This document shows positions 1 through 7,506 of a DNA stretch of 12,985 nt, in pieces. The position numbers and the translations under genes are program-made. Below the pieces are notes generated by a model. The model was not told the origin of the DNA. It did no database searches and saw only the letters and a program-made list of their open reading frames with translations. The DNA lies in the NCBI GenBank assembly GCA_035288405.1, contig DATEAK010000151.1, positions 1-12,985 on the forward strand. Reading direction: 5' to 3'. Position 1 is the stretch's first letter, and each line of letters starts with the position of its first letter. The DNA is from JACPSX01 sp035288405 [NCBI: bacterium] (GTDB lineage Bacteria > JACPSX01).

Positions 1-53
1 ATCGTCCCCACGTTCACGTGCGGCTTGGTCCTCTCAAACTTCTCCTTCCCCAT
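1..53 (-). CDS. tuf: Elongation factor Tu, N-terminal fragment (runs off left edge)
   Basis: EF-Tu is the GTPase that carries aminoacyl-tRNA to the ribosome. Only the start is in the window: ATG at 53-51 and 17 full codons, reading MGKEKFERTKPHVNVGT, then the first two bases of what should be Ile. This is the near-invariant EF-Tu N-terminus that precedes the G1 loop. A purine-rich ribosome binding site (GGGAAAGGGGA) lies directly upstream. Its place just after tRNA-Thr(GGT), in a Thr-Tyr-Gly-Thr tRNA block, matches the well-known tRNA-tufB arrangement of proteobacteria, so co-transcription with the tRNAs is likely. The fragment is too short for a six-frame ORF list, but the match and context make the call firm. 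Confidence 0.93.
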   Translation of the reverse strand, partial: MGKEKFERTKPHVNVGT

Positions 54-74
54 TCCCCTTTCCCTTCTGCACCG

Positions 75-94
75 TCAGGGTGCCGGTACCCTGA
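75..94 (-). other. Hairpin in the tRNA-Thr to tuf leader
   Basis: A perfect 7-bp stem (TCAGGGT/ACCCTGA) with a 6-nt loop lies between the 3' end of tRNA-Thr(GGT) and the tuf ribosome binding site. It has no following T-run, so it is not an intrinsic terminator. It could be a processing or stabilising stem at the point where the tRNA is cut from the tuf mRNA. The function is inferred. Confidence 0.5.
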
Positions 95-109
95 GCGCCC
101 TATAATTTA

Positions 110-185
110 TGGAGCCCACGACCGGGCTCGAACCGGTGACCTCTTCCTTACCAAGGAAGTGCTCCACCGCCTGAGCTACGTGGGC
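110..185 (-). tRNA. tRNA-Thr (anticodon GGT)
   Basis: A 76-nt cloverleaf with encoded CCA: acceptor GCCCACG pairs with CGTGGGC, followed by TCCA. The D-arm begins GCTC, the anticodon stem is CTTCC/GGAAG around the loop TTGGTAA (anticodon GGT), and the T-arm contains TTCGAGC. It decodes ACC and ACU. It is the last tRNA before tuf, as thrT is before tufB in E. coli. Confidence 0.96.
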
Positions 186-194
186 AACCTCTCT

Positions 195-213
195 TTAGGA
201 GCATTTTTCCTAA
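195..213 (-). other. Small hairpin in the tRNA-Gly/tRNA-Thr spacer
   Basis: A 6-bp stem (TTAGGA/TCCTAA) with a 7-nt A-rich loop fills most of the 29-nt spacer between tRNA-Gly and tRNA-Thr(GGT). A stem between co-transcribed tRNAs suggests a processing signal. There is no direct evidence of function. Confidence 0.4.
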
Positions 214-214
214 G

Positions 215-291
215 TGGAGCGGGAAACGGGATTCGAACCCGCGACCCCGAGCTTGGAAGGCTCGTGCTCTAGCCAACTGAGCTATTCCCGC
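215..291 (-). tRNA. tRNA-Gly (anticodon TCC)
   Basis: A 77-nt cloverleaf with encoded CCA: acceptor GCGGGAA pairs with TTCCCGC. The anticodon stem is CGAGC/GCTCG around the loop CTTCCAA (anticodon TCC), and the T-loop contains TTCGAAT. It decodes GGA and GGG. It is the third gene of the Thr-Tyr-Gly-Thr transcript. Confidence 0.96.
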
Positions 292-306
292 GCAACCCAA
301 AAACAG

Positions 307-362
307 GTGAACAGCCATTAGTGAGTCCGGATGCGCTACCCTCTTCACCATTGACTGTTCAC
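307..362 (-). repeat. Imperfect inverted repeat in the tRNA-Tyr/tRNA-Gly spacer
   Basis: The 89-nt spacer between tRNA-Tyr and tRNA-Gly is unusually long for this block. It holds two 18-nt arms (307-324 and 345-362) that pair at 15 of 18 positions, including a perfect outer GTGAACAG/CTGTTCAC, around a 20-nt loop. In RNA this would form a long stem between the two tRNAs. It may be a processing stem or a copy of a small dispersed palindromic element. One copy in one window cannot tell which. Confidence 0.55.
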
Positions 363-380
363 AACCAGCAACCATTACTA

Positions 381-465
381 TGGTGGGGAGGGGAGGATTC
401 GAACCTCCGAAGGCTGTGCCGACAGATTTACAGTCTGTTCCCTTTGACCGCTCGGGAACCTCCCC
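381..465 (-). tRNA. tRNA-Tyr (anticodon GTA)
   Basis: An 85-nt class II tRNA with a long variable arm and encoded CCA: acceptor GGGGAGG pairs with CCTCCCC, then ACCA. The anticodon stem is ACAGA/TCTGT around the loop CTGTAAA (anticodon GTA), and the T-loop contains TTCGAAT. It decodes UAC and UAU. The 5' end could be read one base earlier because of a G-run, but 465 gives the 7-bp acceptor stem. Confidence 0.96.
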
Positions 466-487
466 CTTAGAAAATTTTTCCAACCCA

Positions 488-562
488 TGGAGCTGGCGAA
501 GGGACTTGAACCCCCAACCTGCTGATTACAAATCAGCTGCTCTACCGTTGAGCTACGCCAGC
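488..562 (-). tRNA. tRNA-Thr (anticodon TGT)
   Basis: A 75-nt cloverleaf with encoded CCA: acceptor GCTGGCG pairs with CGCCAGC. The anticodon stem is GCTGA/TCAGC around the loop TTTGTAA (anticodon TGT), and the T-loop contains TTCAAGT. It decodes ACA and probably ACG. It is the first gene of the tRNA-tuf transcript, about 80 nt downstream of the predicted promoter. Confidence 0.96.
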
Positions 563-650
563 AACCCGCTGAAACCTTACAGATTGAAACTATTTTTTAA
601 TATCCGGGACTTCCATCTCCCTAGGTATAAAACGCATTACCAGAACGGGT

Positions 651-678
651 ATACTAGCACAGTTACATTTGCCGTCAA
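651..678 (-). promoter_or_regulatory. Predicted sigma70-type promoter of the tRNA-tuf operon
   Basis: The minus strand carries TTGACG (678-673), a 16-nt spacer, and TAGTAT (656-651) preceded by TGC, an extended -10. Transcription would start near 644-645, about 80 nt upstream of tRNA-Thr(TGT). The TGA in the -35 box is the stop codon of the rlmB-like gene. It is the best promoter match in the gap and is expected, since tRNA-tuf blocks need strong transcription. It is inferred from the motif only. Confidence 0.65.
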
Positions 679-1411
679 TACTTTTTTTGCCCATTGTGCT
701 GGCGCCAGATTTCATAGAAAAGAATGCCGGCCGCTACGGCGACGTTGAGCGAAGAGAGCTGTCCGCTCAGGGGGATGGACAGCAACACGTCACAACTGTT
801 CCGCACCCGGGGACGCAGACCTTTCCCCTCCCCTCCCAGAACCAGGGCCGTGGGCGGGGAAAAGTCCCATGAATCACAGGTTGTTGCTGCACCAGCTTCC
901 GCGCCGATCACCCAAAACCCCTGTTCCTTTAAATAGCGGATTGCTTCATAGAGGTTCGTAACCTGAGAGATTCTTAGGTGTTCCAACGCCCCGGCAGCCG
1001 TCTTGGCAACCACAGAAGAAAGCGGAGCGGACCGCCAAATTGTTGATATAACTCCTTGAACCCCAAAAGCTTCTGCTGAGCGCAGAAGAGCCCCAAGATT
1101 CCTCGGGTCTACAACGGAATCGAGGAGCAGGAGGACCGAGATTGGGTGTTTCTCACGCACCTCGCGAACCAGGTCTTCCAATTCCCACAAGTGTCTGCGG
1201 GCAATGAGAGCCGCCACCCCTTGATGGGATCGGGTACGTGTCAGGAGATCCAAATCGGCCCGGACCTGCCGCTGGACGGGAATTCCCTGCTGCCCGGCCA
1301 TGGCCAAGATCTCTTTTAGGGGAGTGCCCCCTCGTCCTTCACTAAAAAGGAGTTTCTGGACCCGGCCGTCCTTAGAGCGGAGAGCTTCCCGTACCGGTTG
1401 AATACCGTAAA

Positions 1412-2944
<1,533 letters not shown>

Positions 2945-2967
2945 AGATAAGTCTCAACGGATGATCT

Positions 2968-4137
2968 TTAAAGTTGCCGGTCGACTAAAAGAGCATTGGC
3001 ATGGGCGACGATACCGACCCCTCTTCCCACAAAGCCGAGGCCTTCCGACGTTTTAGCCTTGATGCTGATCCGATCCGGAGCAAGCTCAAGCGTCTCGGAA
3101 ATCTTGCGGATCATCGCGGGAACGTAGGGAGAAAGACGAGGCGCTTCCGCAATCACCGTGCAGTCCACGTTCACGATCTTGTAACCTCGCTCGTTCAAAA
3201 TTCTCCTGACTCTTGAGAGCAAGTCGAGGCTCGAGATACCGGAAAACTGTGGATCCGAATCGGGGAAATGAGTACCTATATCCCCTGCGGCCGCGGCCCC
3301 TAACAGGGCATCACTTAGAGCATGGAGAAGAACGTCCGCATCGGAGTGGCCCTGAAGCCCCTTGTCGTGGGGAATCTCTACGCCACCGATCACGAGTTTG
3401 CGGCCGCTGACCAAGCAATGGACGTCGTAGCCCTGCCCGATCCTTACACTCCCCTCCTTTCTCAAGTATTTCTCCCCCCAGAGCAGATCTTCGGTGGTGG
3501 TGATTTTTATATTGGAAGAAGATCCCGGAACTACTTCCACCGTCTGGTCCAATCGTTCCACTAAACTAGCCTCGTCCGTTCCCAAAATCTGATCTTCTTG
3601 AGCCCTTCTTAGAGCCTCCAACAAAATCGCCCTACGAAAGACCTGGGGTGTTTGGGCACACCAGAGACCGTCCCGAGAGAGCGTACCCACGCAAGCGCCC
3701 CGGCGGTCCACCTTCTTGAGAGTGTCCGCCAGAGGAAGAGCAGCAATGGCGGCGCCGCATCGGAATGCCGCTTCCAAGGTGCGGACCAGAAGGTCCTGGG
3801 TCAAAAAAGGGCGCACGCTGTCGTGGACCAGAACAAACTCACTGTCCACCCGGGTCCTGAGCACCCCGGCTTGAACTGAATCTTGGCGCCTCTCCCCGCC
3901 AGGAACCAGCTCGGCGAGCTTGCTGAATGGGTATGCTGAAAGGATACTCTTCCGGCAATAATCGACGCGCTGCGGAGGAACCACGAGGATAATTTCCTCG
4001 ATGAGCGGGCACTCTTCAAGGGCTTGGAGCACATGGACAAGAACCGGCTTTCCCGCCAAAGGGTGGAACTGTTTTTCGATCTCTCCCCCGAATCGGCTCC
4101 CTCGGCCGGCTGCCGGGACGACGGCCGCGGCCCTCAT
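2968..4137 (-). CDS. ispDF: Bifunctional MEP-pathway enzyme IspD/IspF
   Basis: A fusion of 2-C-methyl-D-erythritol 4-phosphate cytidylyltransferase (IspD, residues about 1-225) and 2-C-methyl-D-erythritol 2,4-cyclodiphosphate synthase (IspF, about 231-389), two non-consecutive steps of isoprenoid precursor synthesis. IspD shows the CTP loop [12 protein letters not shown] (7-18), KQF (22-24), VHDSVRP (104-110; usually VHDAARP), TPQVFR and TDEASLVE. IspF shows the metal site D238xH240 in [23 protein letters not shown] (264-281, H272), GDIGTHFPD and [11 protein letters not shown]. Total length of 389 aa fits known IspDF fusions, found for instance in alpha- and epsilonproteobacteria and some deltas. 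ATG at 4137 has AGGAG about 9 nt upstream and is 21 nt past the yacL-like stop. Both active sites look intact. Confidence 0.96.
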   Translation of the reverse strand: MRAAAVVPAAGRGSRFGGEIEKQFHPLAGKPVLVHVLQALEECPLIEEIILVVPPQRVDYCRKSILSAYPFSKLAELVPGGERRQDSVQAGVLRTRVDSEFVLVHDSVRPFLTQDLLVRTLEAAFRCGAAIAALPLADTLKKVDRRGACVGTLSRDGLWCAQTPQVFRRAILLEALRRAQEDQILGTDEASLVERLDQTVEVVPGSSSNIKITTTEDLLWGEKYLRKEGSVRIGQGYDVHCLVSGRKLVIGGVEIPHDKGLQGHSDADVLLHALSDALLGAAAAGDIGTHFPDSDPQFSGISSLDLLSRVRRILNERGYKIVNVDCTVIAEAPRLSPYVPAMIRKISETLELAPDRISIKAKTSEGLGFVGRGVGIVAHANALLVDRQL

Positions 4138-4158
4138 GGGCCGCCTCTCCTCATGTCC

Positions 4159-5214
4159 TTACTCCTCCTTGCTCCCATTTTCCCGCAGCTTTGTAAAGAT
4201 CATGCGCCCGGCTGTGGTCTGCAGCACACTTGTAACTGACACTTCCACATTCCGTCCCAGAAACTTGCGGGCTCCATCTACGACAACCATGGTGCCGTCG
4301 TCCAAGTAAGCGACTCCTTGACCGTACTCCTTCCCTTCTTTAAGGACATAGACCTTCATGATCTCGCCGGGAAGAACGACCGGTTTGACGGCGTTTGCCA
4401 GTTGGTTGATGTTGAGAACCGTCACTCCCTGAAGTTCGGCAACCTTGTTCAGGTTGAAGTCATTGGTGACCACCTTGGCTCCCATGACCTTGGCAAGCTC
4501 GATCAGCTTGGCATCCACCTCGCGGATTTTAGGGAAATCGTTCTCAACGAAACGGACTTCCAGATCGTTGTTCTTCTGGATCCGCTGCAGAATGTCCAGA
4601 CCCCGGCGTCCGCGGTTGCGCTTCAAGGGATCCGAAGAATCAGCGATATGCTGGAGCTCCTTGAGAATGAATTGCGGGATGATCAGTTCTCCTTCCAGAA
4701 AGCCGGTCTCGCAAATGTCGGCAATCCGCCCGTCAATGATCACACTGGTGTCCAGAATCTTGTGCCCTTCCCTTTCCGGTTCTCCCTTGAAAAACTGGCG
4801 GTAGGTAGAGAATTCGAACTCCTCTCCTTTCCTGACTCCGATCATGATCCCCAAATAAGCAAAAACAGCATTCGTCAACATCCGTATCGTTTCTCCGAGC
4901 ACCGGATGATGAAAAGGGATCAAGAGCAACGAGTAAGTCACCACGTTGGCGGTGAGCAACCCAGCCAAAAGACCCAAGATACCTCCCACCAAGATTTTGG
5001 CGGAAAGCTTGCGCAAGCCTACCTCCACCCCGATGATGACCAACCCTCCGAAGAAGCCCAAAACTGCCCCCAGATAGTCGGCATGGGGAAGATCGGCCGG
5101 AAAGCGCCAGCCCAGGAAATAGCCCACCGAAGAGGTGAGAATCAGGAGGAGGAGGCGCAAGATGACGTAATGCAGGTGATGGCTTCCCTGAAACTCCGAG
5201 TTTTTCCCTGCCAC
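4159..5214 (-). CDS. yacL: PIN/TRAM-domain membrane protein (YacL family)
   Basis: 351 aa. Four membrane helices (about 17-36, 47-67, 73-93, 109-127) are followed by a cytoplasmic PIN nuclease-like domain (about 151-272) and a TRAM RNA-binding domain (about 281-345). The PIN acidic cluster is present: D155 in ILDTSVIIDGRI, E186 in LKEL, D234 in VDAKL, D252 in TNDFNL. The family is widespread beside ispD/ispF and radA in Firmicutes and deltaproteobacteria; its role is poorly known, with RNase activity inferred from the fold. The start is GTG at 5214, 8 nt after an ideal AGGAG. It has its own predicted promoter just upstream and heads the yacL-ispDF-cysS-rlmB run. The symbol is by family and not a proven orthology. 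Confidence 0.9.
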   Translation of the reverse strand: MAGKNSEFQGSHHLHYVILRLLLLILTSSVGYFLGWRFPADLPHADYLGAVLGFFGGLVIIGVEVGLRKLSAKILVGGILGLLAGLLTANVVTYSLLLIPFHHPVLGETIRMLTNAVFAYLGIMIGVRKGEEFEFSTYRQFFKGEPEREGHKILDTSVIIDGRIADICETGFLEGELIIPQFILKELQHIADSSDPLKRNRGRRGLDILQRIQKNNDLEVRFVENDFPKIREVDAKLIELAKVMGAKVVTNDFNLNKVAELQGVTVLNINQLANAVKPVVLPGEIMKVYVLKEGKEYGQGVAYLDDGTMVVVDGARKFLGRNVEVSVTSVLQTTAGRMIFTKLRENGSKEE

Positions 5215-5274
5215 CTTAAAACTCCTTTACTGAAAACCAAGGATAGTCGAGTCCTTAAAACCTTTATATTTCAA

Positions 5275-5303
5275 ATGTTATCATTCGACAGACTGATCGT
5301 CAA
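5275..5303 (-). promoter_or_regulatory. Predicted sigma70-type promoter upstream of yacL-ispDF-cysS-rlmB
   Basis: The minus strand carries TTGACG (5303-5298), a 17-nt spacer and TAACAT (5280-5275) preceded by TGA (extended -10). Transcription would start near 5268, giving a leader of about 55 nt that contains a short AAGGA/TCCTT hairpin and the AGGAG ribosome binding site of yacL. The radA stop codon TGA (5302-5300) is inside the -35 box. It is motif-based only. Confidence 0.65.
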
Positions 5304-6676
5304 CCCGGATTGCCTTTGGAATTCTGAAAAAGCATCTCAGTTGCCTCTTTCACCGTTCGGGCTTCTCTCACTTCCAATGAAAAGACTCCTTCCTCAGGAT
5401 GGCGGGCTGGAATCACCGCTCGTTGAAACCCCAGCTTTTCCGCTTCTCGAAGCCGGGTCTGCAATTGTGTGACGGCCCGCACCTCCCCGGCCAGACCCAC
5501 CTCGCCGAGAACCACGGTGTGGGGATCTATTTCCAGGTCGTGAAAACTCGAGCACAGGGCCATGGCGACGCCGAGGTCCACACCAGGTTCCTCGACACGC
5601 AGGCCTCCCGCCACGTTGATGAAGATGTCGCTGCCCTGCAGAGGGTAGCCCAGTCTCTTTTCCAGAACGGCAATTAAAATTGCGACTCGTTGAGGGTCCA
5701 CACCGGTTACCGCCCGCCGCGGGACCGCCGTATTCGTGGGGGACACCAACGCCTGGATCTCCAAAAGCAAGGGCCTTGACCCTTCCACGCTGGCGGTCAC
5801 CACGGAACCGGAAGCACCAGCCGGTCTCTCGGCTAAAAAGGCAACGGAAGGATTTAGCACCTCCCTCAGACCACCGGATACCATCTCGAAAATCCCCACC
5901 TCATTCGTCGACCCGAAGCGATTCTTTACCGCCCGCAGGACCCGAAACAGATGCGTTTTGTCCCCCTCAAAGTAAAGCACTGTATCGACCATGTGTTCCA
6001 GAACCCTGGGACCCGCCAGAGAGCCATCCTTTGTCACGTGGCCTATCAGAAAGACCGGGACACGAGACTTTTTGGCCAACTCGACCAGATGCGCCGCACT
6101 CTCTCGAACTTGACTCACGCTGCCCGGAGCGGAATCGAGATCGAGGCTATATAGAGTCTGGATCGAATCAATGACGATTGCAGAGAGCTGCCGTTCTTGG
6201 ATACGTTCGAGAACACGCTGCAAACAGGTCTCGTAGAGGAGCAAGAGACCTTCCCCTCTGAGCCCCAGGCGATCCCCTCGTCCCCGGACCTGTTCCAGCG
6301 ACTCCTCCCCGGTAACGTAGAGAACGGTTCCCTGACGGGCCAGACCTCCGGCCGCTTGTAAGAGAAGGGTGGATTTGCCAATTCCCGGATCGCCGCCCAC
6401 AAGTACAACGGACCCCGGCACGACTCCCCCTCCCAAAACCCGGTCAAGCTCGGCAATCCCGGTGGCAAGGCGAGGGTAACGGGCAAGATCTATGTCGCCC
6501 AAAAGAACGGGAGACTCAGAAGCGGGAGGAGGGCGCAGTTTATGATCCTGCCGCTCGGGAGAGATCTGACGCTCTTCTACCAGTGTGTTCCACTGCCCGC
6601 AGTCCGGGCAGCGGCCCAACCACTTAGGCGCTTGGTAGCCGCACTCCTGGCATACGTAGACTGCCCTAGATTTCAT
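5300..6676 (-). CDS. radA: DNA repair protein RadA (Sms)
   Basis: RecA-like ATPase that promotes branch migration in recombinational repair and acts with RecA in the cytoplasm. 458 aa, the usual length. Residues 9-26 form a C4 zinc finger (C9, C12, C23, C26). The RecA-like core has Walker A GGDPGIGKST (94-103), a Walker B-like IVIDSIQTL (167-175), and the RadA-specific KNRFG (251-255). The C-terminal part (about 290-458) is the Lon-protease-like domain with VAGGLRVEEPGVDLGVA. ATG at 6676 is the only plausible start, since the frame closes at a TAG 24 nt upstream and no GTG or TTG intervenes. It has no close ribosome binding site: the only one (AGAGGGG) is about 19 nt upstream and can pair with CCCTC next to the start. 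It follows moaC after a 164-nt gap. Confidence 0.97.
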   Translation of the reverse strand: MKSRAVYVCQECGYQAPKWLGRCPDCGQWNTLVEERQISPERQDHKLRPPPASESPVLLGDIDLARYPRLATGIAELDRVLGGGVVPGSVVLVGGDPGIGKSTLLLQAAGGLARQGTVLYVTGEESLEQVRGRGDRLGLRGEGLLLLYETCLQRVLERIQERQLSAIVIDSIQTLYSLDLDSAPGSVSQVRESAAHLVELAKKSRVPVFLIGHVTKDGSLAGPRVLEHMVDTVLYFEGDKTHLFRVLRAVKNRFGSTNEVGIFEMVSGGLREVLNPSVAFLAERPAGASGSVVTASVEGSRPLLLEIQALVSPTNTAVPRRAVTGVDPQRVAILIAVLEKRLGYPLQGSDIFINVAGGLRVEEPGVDLGVAMALCSSFHDLEIDPHTVVLGEVGLAGEVRAVTQLQTRLREAEKLGFQRAVIPARHPEEGVFSLEVREARTVKEATEMLFQNSKGNPG

Positions 6677-6840
6677 ACGTAAGGAGGGTGGATTGCCCCT
6701 CTAACACCCAAGAACGAACCTGATCATAAAGAGCCAGACCCTGGCGTGCTCCACCGGAGATAAGTGAAAAAGGATAAGGGAAGGACCTTCCGGTAACCCA
6801 TATCGGGAACGGAAACGATCGGTTGGGTAGGAGAGCAGAA
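6677..6840 (-). other. 164-nt moaC-radA gap with several short hairpins (possible radA leader)
   Basis: No convincing gene is seen here. Read on the minus strand it holds, in order, GGAAGG-T-CCTTCC (6791-6779), CTCC-GGT-GGAG (6759-6749), GCCAG-GGT-CTGGC (6745-6733), a TATGAT -10-like box just after the last hairpin with no matching -35, and GAGGG/CCCTC (6701-6684) that covers the only ribosome binding site before radA. Four small stems in one gap suggest a folded leader RNA. No known riboswitch class was recognised. Confidence 0.35.
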
Positions 6841-7347
6841 TTAGAAGTCAACGGAATCTCGAAACTCCGGGGCACGGAATTCCCCGCTTTTGCCCCCATG
6901 CTTGTAGACCAAACGAACCTCCGAAAGAGTAATGCCGCGATCAATCGCTTTGCACATGTCATAAATAGTCAGGCCAGCCCCCATGACTGCGCATAGCGCT
7001 TCCATTTCCACCCCCGTGGGGCCTACGGTCTTCACCCGGGCTTCAATCTCAATCCGGCAACCTTCCTCGTGGAGAGTAAATCCCATTTCCACTCCCGTCA
7101 AAGATAAGGGGTGGCACATAGGAATAAGATCCGCGGTTTTCTTGGCCGCCAGAATGCCTGCTACCTGAGCTACGCCGAGAACATCCCCTTTCTCGATCCG
7201 ACGATCCTGTATGCGGCGAAACGTCTCGGGGCTTACTCGCACAACTCCACGGGCGATGGCCACTCGTGTCGTGTTCCTCTTGGCGGTCACATCCACCATG
7301 CGCCCCCGGCCTGCCGGATCGAAATGGGTAAGTCCTTGCTTTGCCAT
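6841..7347 (-). CDS. moaC: Cyclic pyranopterin monophosphate synthase MoaC
   Basis: Acts after MoaA in molybdenum cofactor synthesis, converting 3',8-cyclo-dihydro-GTP to cyclic pyranopterin monophosphate; a cytoplasmic hexamer. 168 aa from the start chosen, against about 160 usually. Motifs: MVDVTAK (17-23), the active-site PMCHPL (76-81), GVEMEAL (112-118) and DMCKA (130-134) with catalytic Asp and Lys, and KSG near the end. The frame opens earlier (7380), but ATG at 7347 gives the family N-terminus (LTHFDPAGRGRMVDV) and has AGGAAGG 10 nt upstream. No other moa gene is in the window, so it sits alone and is divergent from the histidine kinase. Confidence 0.96.
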   Translation of the reverse strand: MAKQGLTHFDPAGRGRMVDVTAKRNTTRVAIARGVVRVSPETFRRIQDRRIEKGDVLGVAQVAGILAAKKTADLIPMCHPLSLTGVEMGFTLHEEGCRIEIEARVKTVGPTGVEMEALCAVMGAGLTIYDMCKAIDRGITLSEVRLVYKHGGKSGEFRAPEFRDSVDF

Positions 7348-7369
7348 AAGTTGCAAACCTTCCTGGGGG

Positions 7370-7399
7370 ATAATTAACAACTCGAACCCATAAAGTCAA
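7370..7399 (-). promoter_or_regulatory. Possible moaC promoter
   Basis: The minus strand has TTGACT (7399-7394) and an AT-rich TTAATTAT (7377-7370) at 17-18 nt spacing, just upstream of the moaC ribosome binding site. The -35 is good (5 of 6); the -10 is weak (AATTAT, 4 of 6 at 18-nt spacing). No Moco riboswitch-like fold was recognised. Confidence 0.35.
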
Positions 7400-7408
7400 A
7401 CATAAAGT

Positions 7409-7438
7409 TTCCCTAAATCGGCGACGTTACCTTATACT
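7409..7438 (+). promoter_or_regulatory. Possible promoter for the histidine kinase operon
   Basis: TATACT at 7433-7438 matches the -10 consensus at 5 of 6. The -35 region at 18-nt spacing (TTCCCT) is poor, so an activator or another sigma factor may be needed. It precedes the strong ribosome binding site at 7459-7465. Confidence 0.3.
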
Positions 7439-7458
7439 CGGAAAGACTCGAAGTCCTC

Positions 7459-7475
7459 GGAGGGGAAACAACATG
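7459..7475 (+). promoter_or_regulatory. Strong ribosome binding site and ATG out of frame with the kinase
   Basis: GGAGGGG (7459-7465) lies 7 nt before ATG 7473-7475, the best translation start signal on this strand near the kinase. Yet the frame from this ATG is not that of the kinase (7507). It runs open to 7880 as a composition-driven shadow. The kinase frame is closed by TAA at 7501-7503, so this ATG cannot simply be the kinase start. It may be a short upstream initiation, a frameshift relic, or a sequence error. Confidence 0.5.
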
Positions 7476-7506
7476 CCCCCTATTGGAGATTCAACGCGAG
7501 TAAAGA

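Noticed and set aside
101-106. Perfect TATAAT on the plus strand next to tRNA-Thr
   Set aside because: No -35 at 16-18 nt upstream and no plus-strand gene to drive; it would only transcribe antisense to the tRNAs.
148-748. Protein-coding frames across the tRNA block on both strands
   Set aside because: They run through four clear tRNA genes, a common source of false annotated ORFs.
4318-5472. Long plus-strand open frame (384 aa) opposite yacL and radA
   Set aside because: It lies fully antisense to two well-supported genes, has no recognisable motif, and is explained by the codon composition of the real strand.
6666-6962. Minus-strand open frame of 98 aa spanning the moaC end, the gap and the radA start
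   Set aside because: It overlaps moaC and radA in another frame and starts inside moaC without a ribosome binding site; no motif was recognised.
7403-7410. TAAAGTTT, a perfect sigma28 (FliA) -35 match before the kinase
   Set aside because: No GCCGATAA-like -10 at 11-nt spacing; the nearest partial match is at 9 nt and poor.
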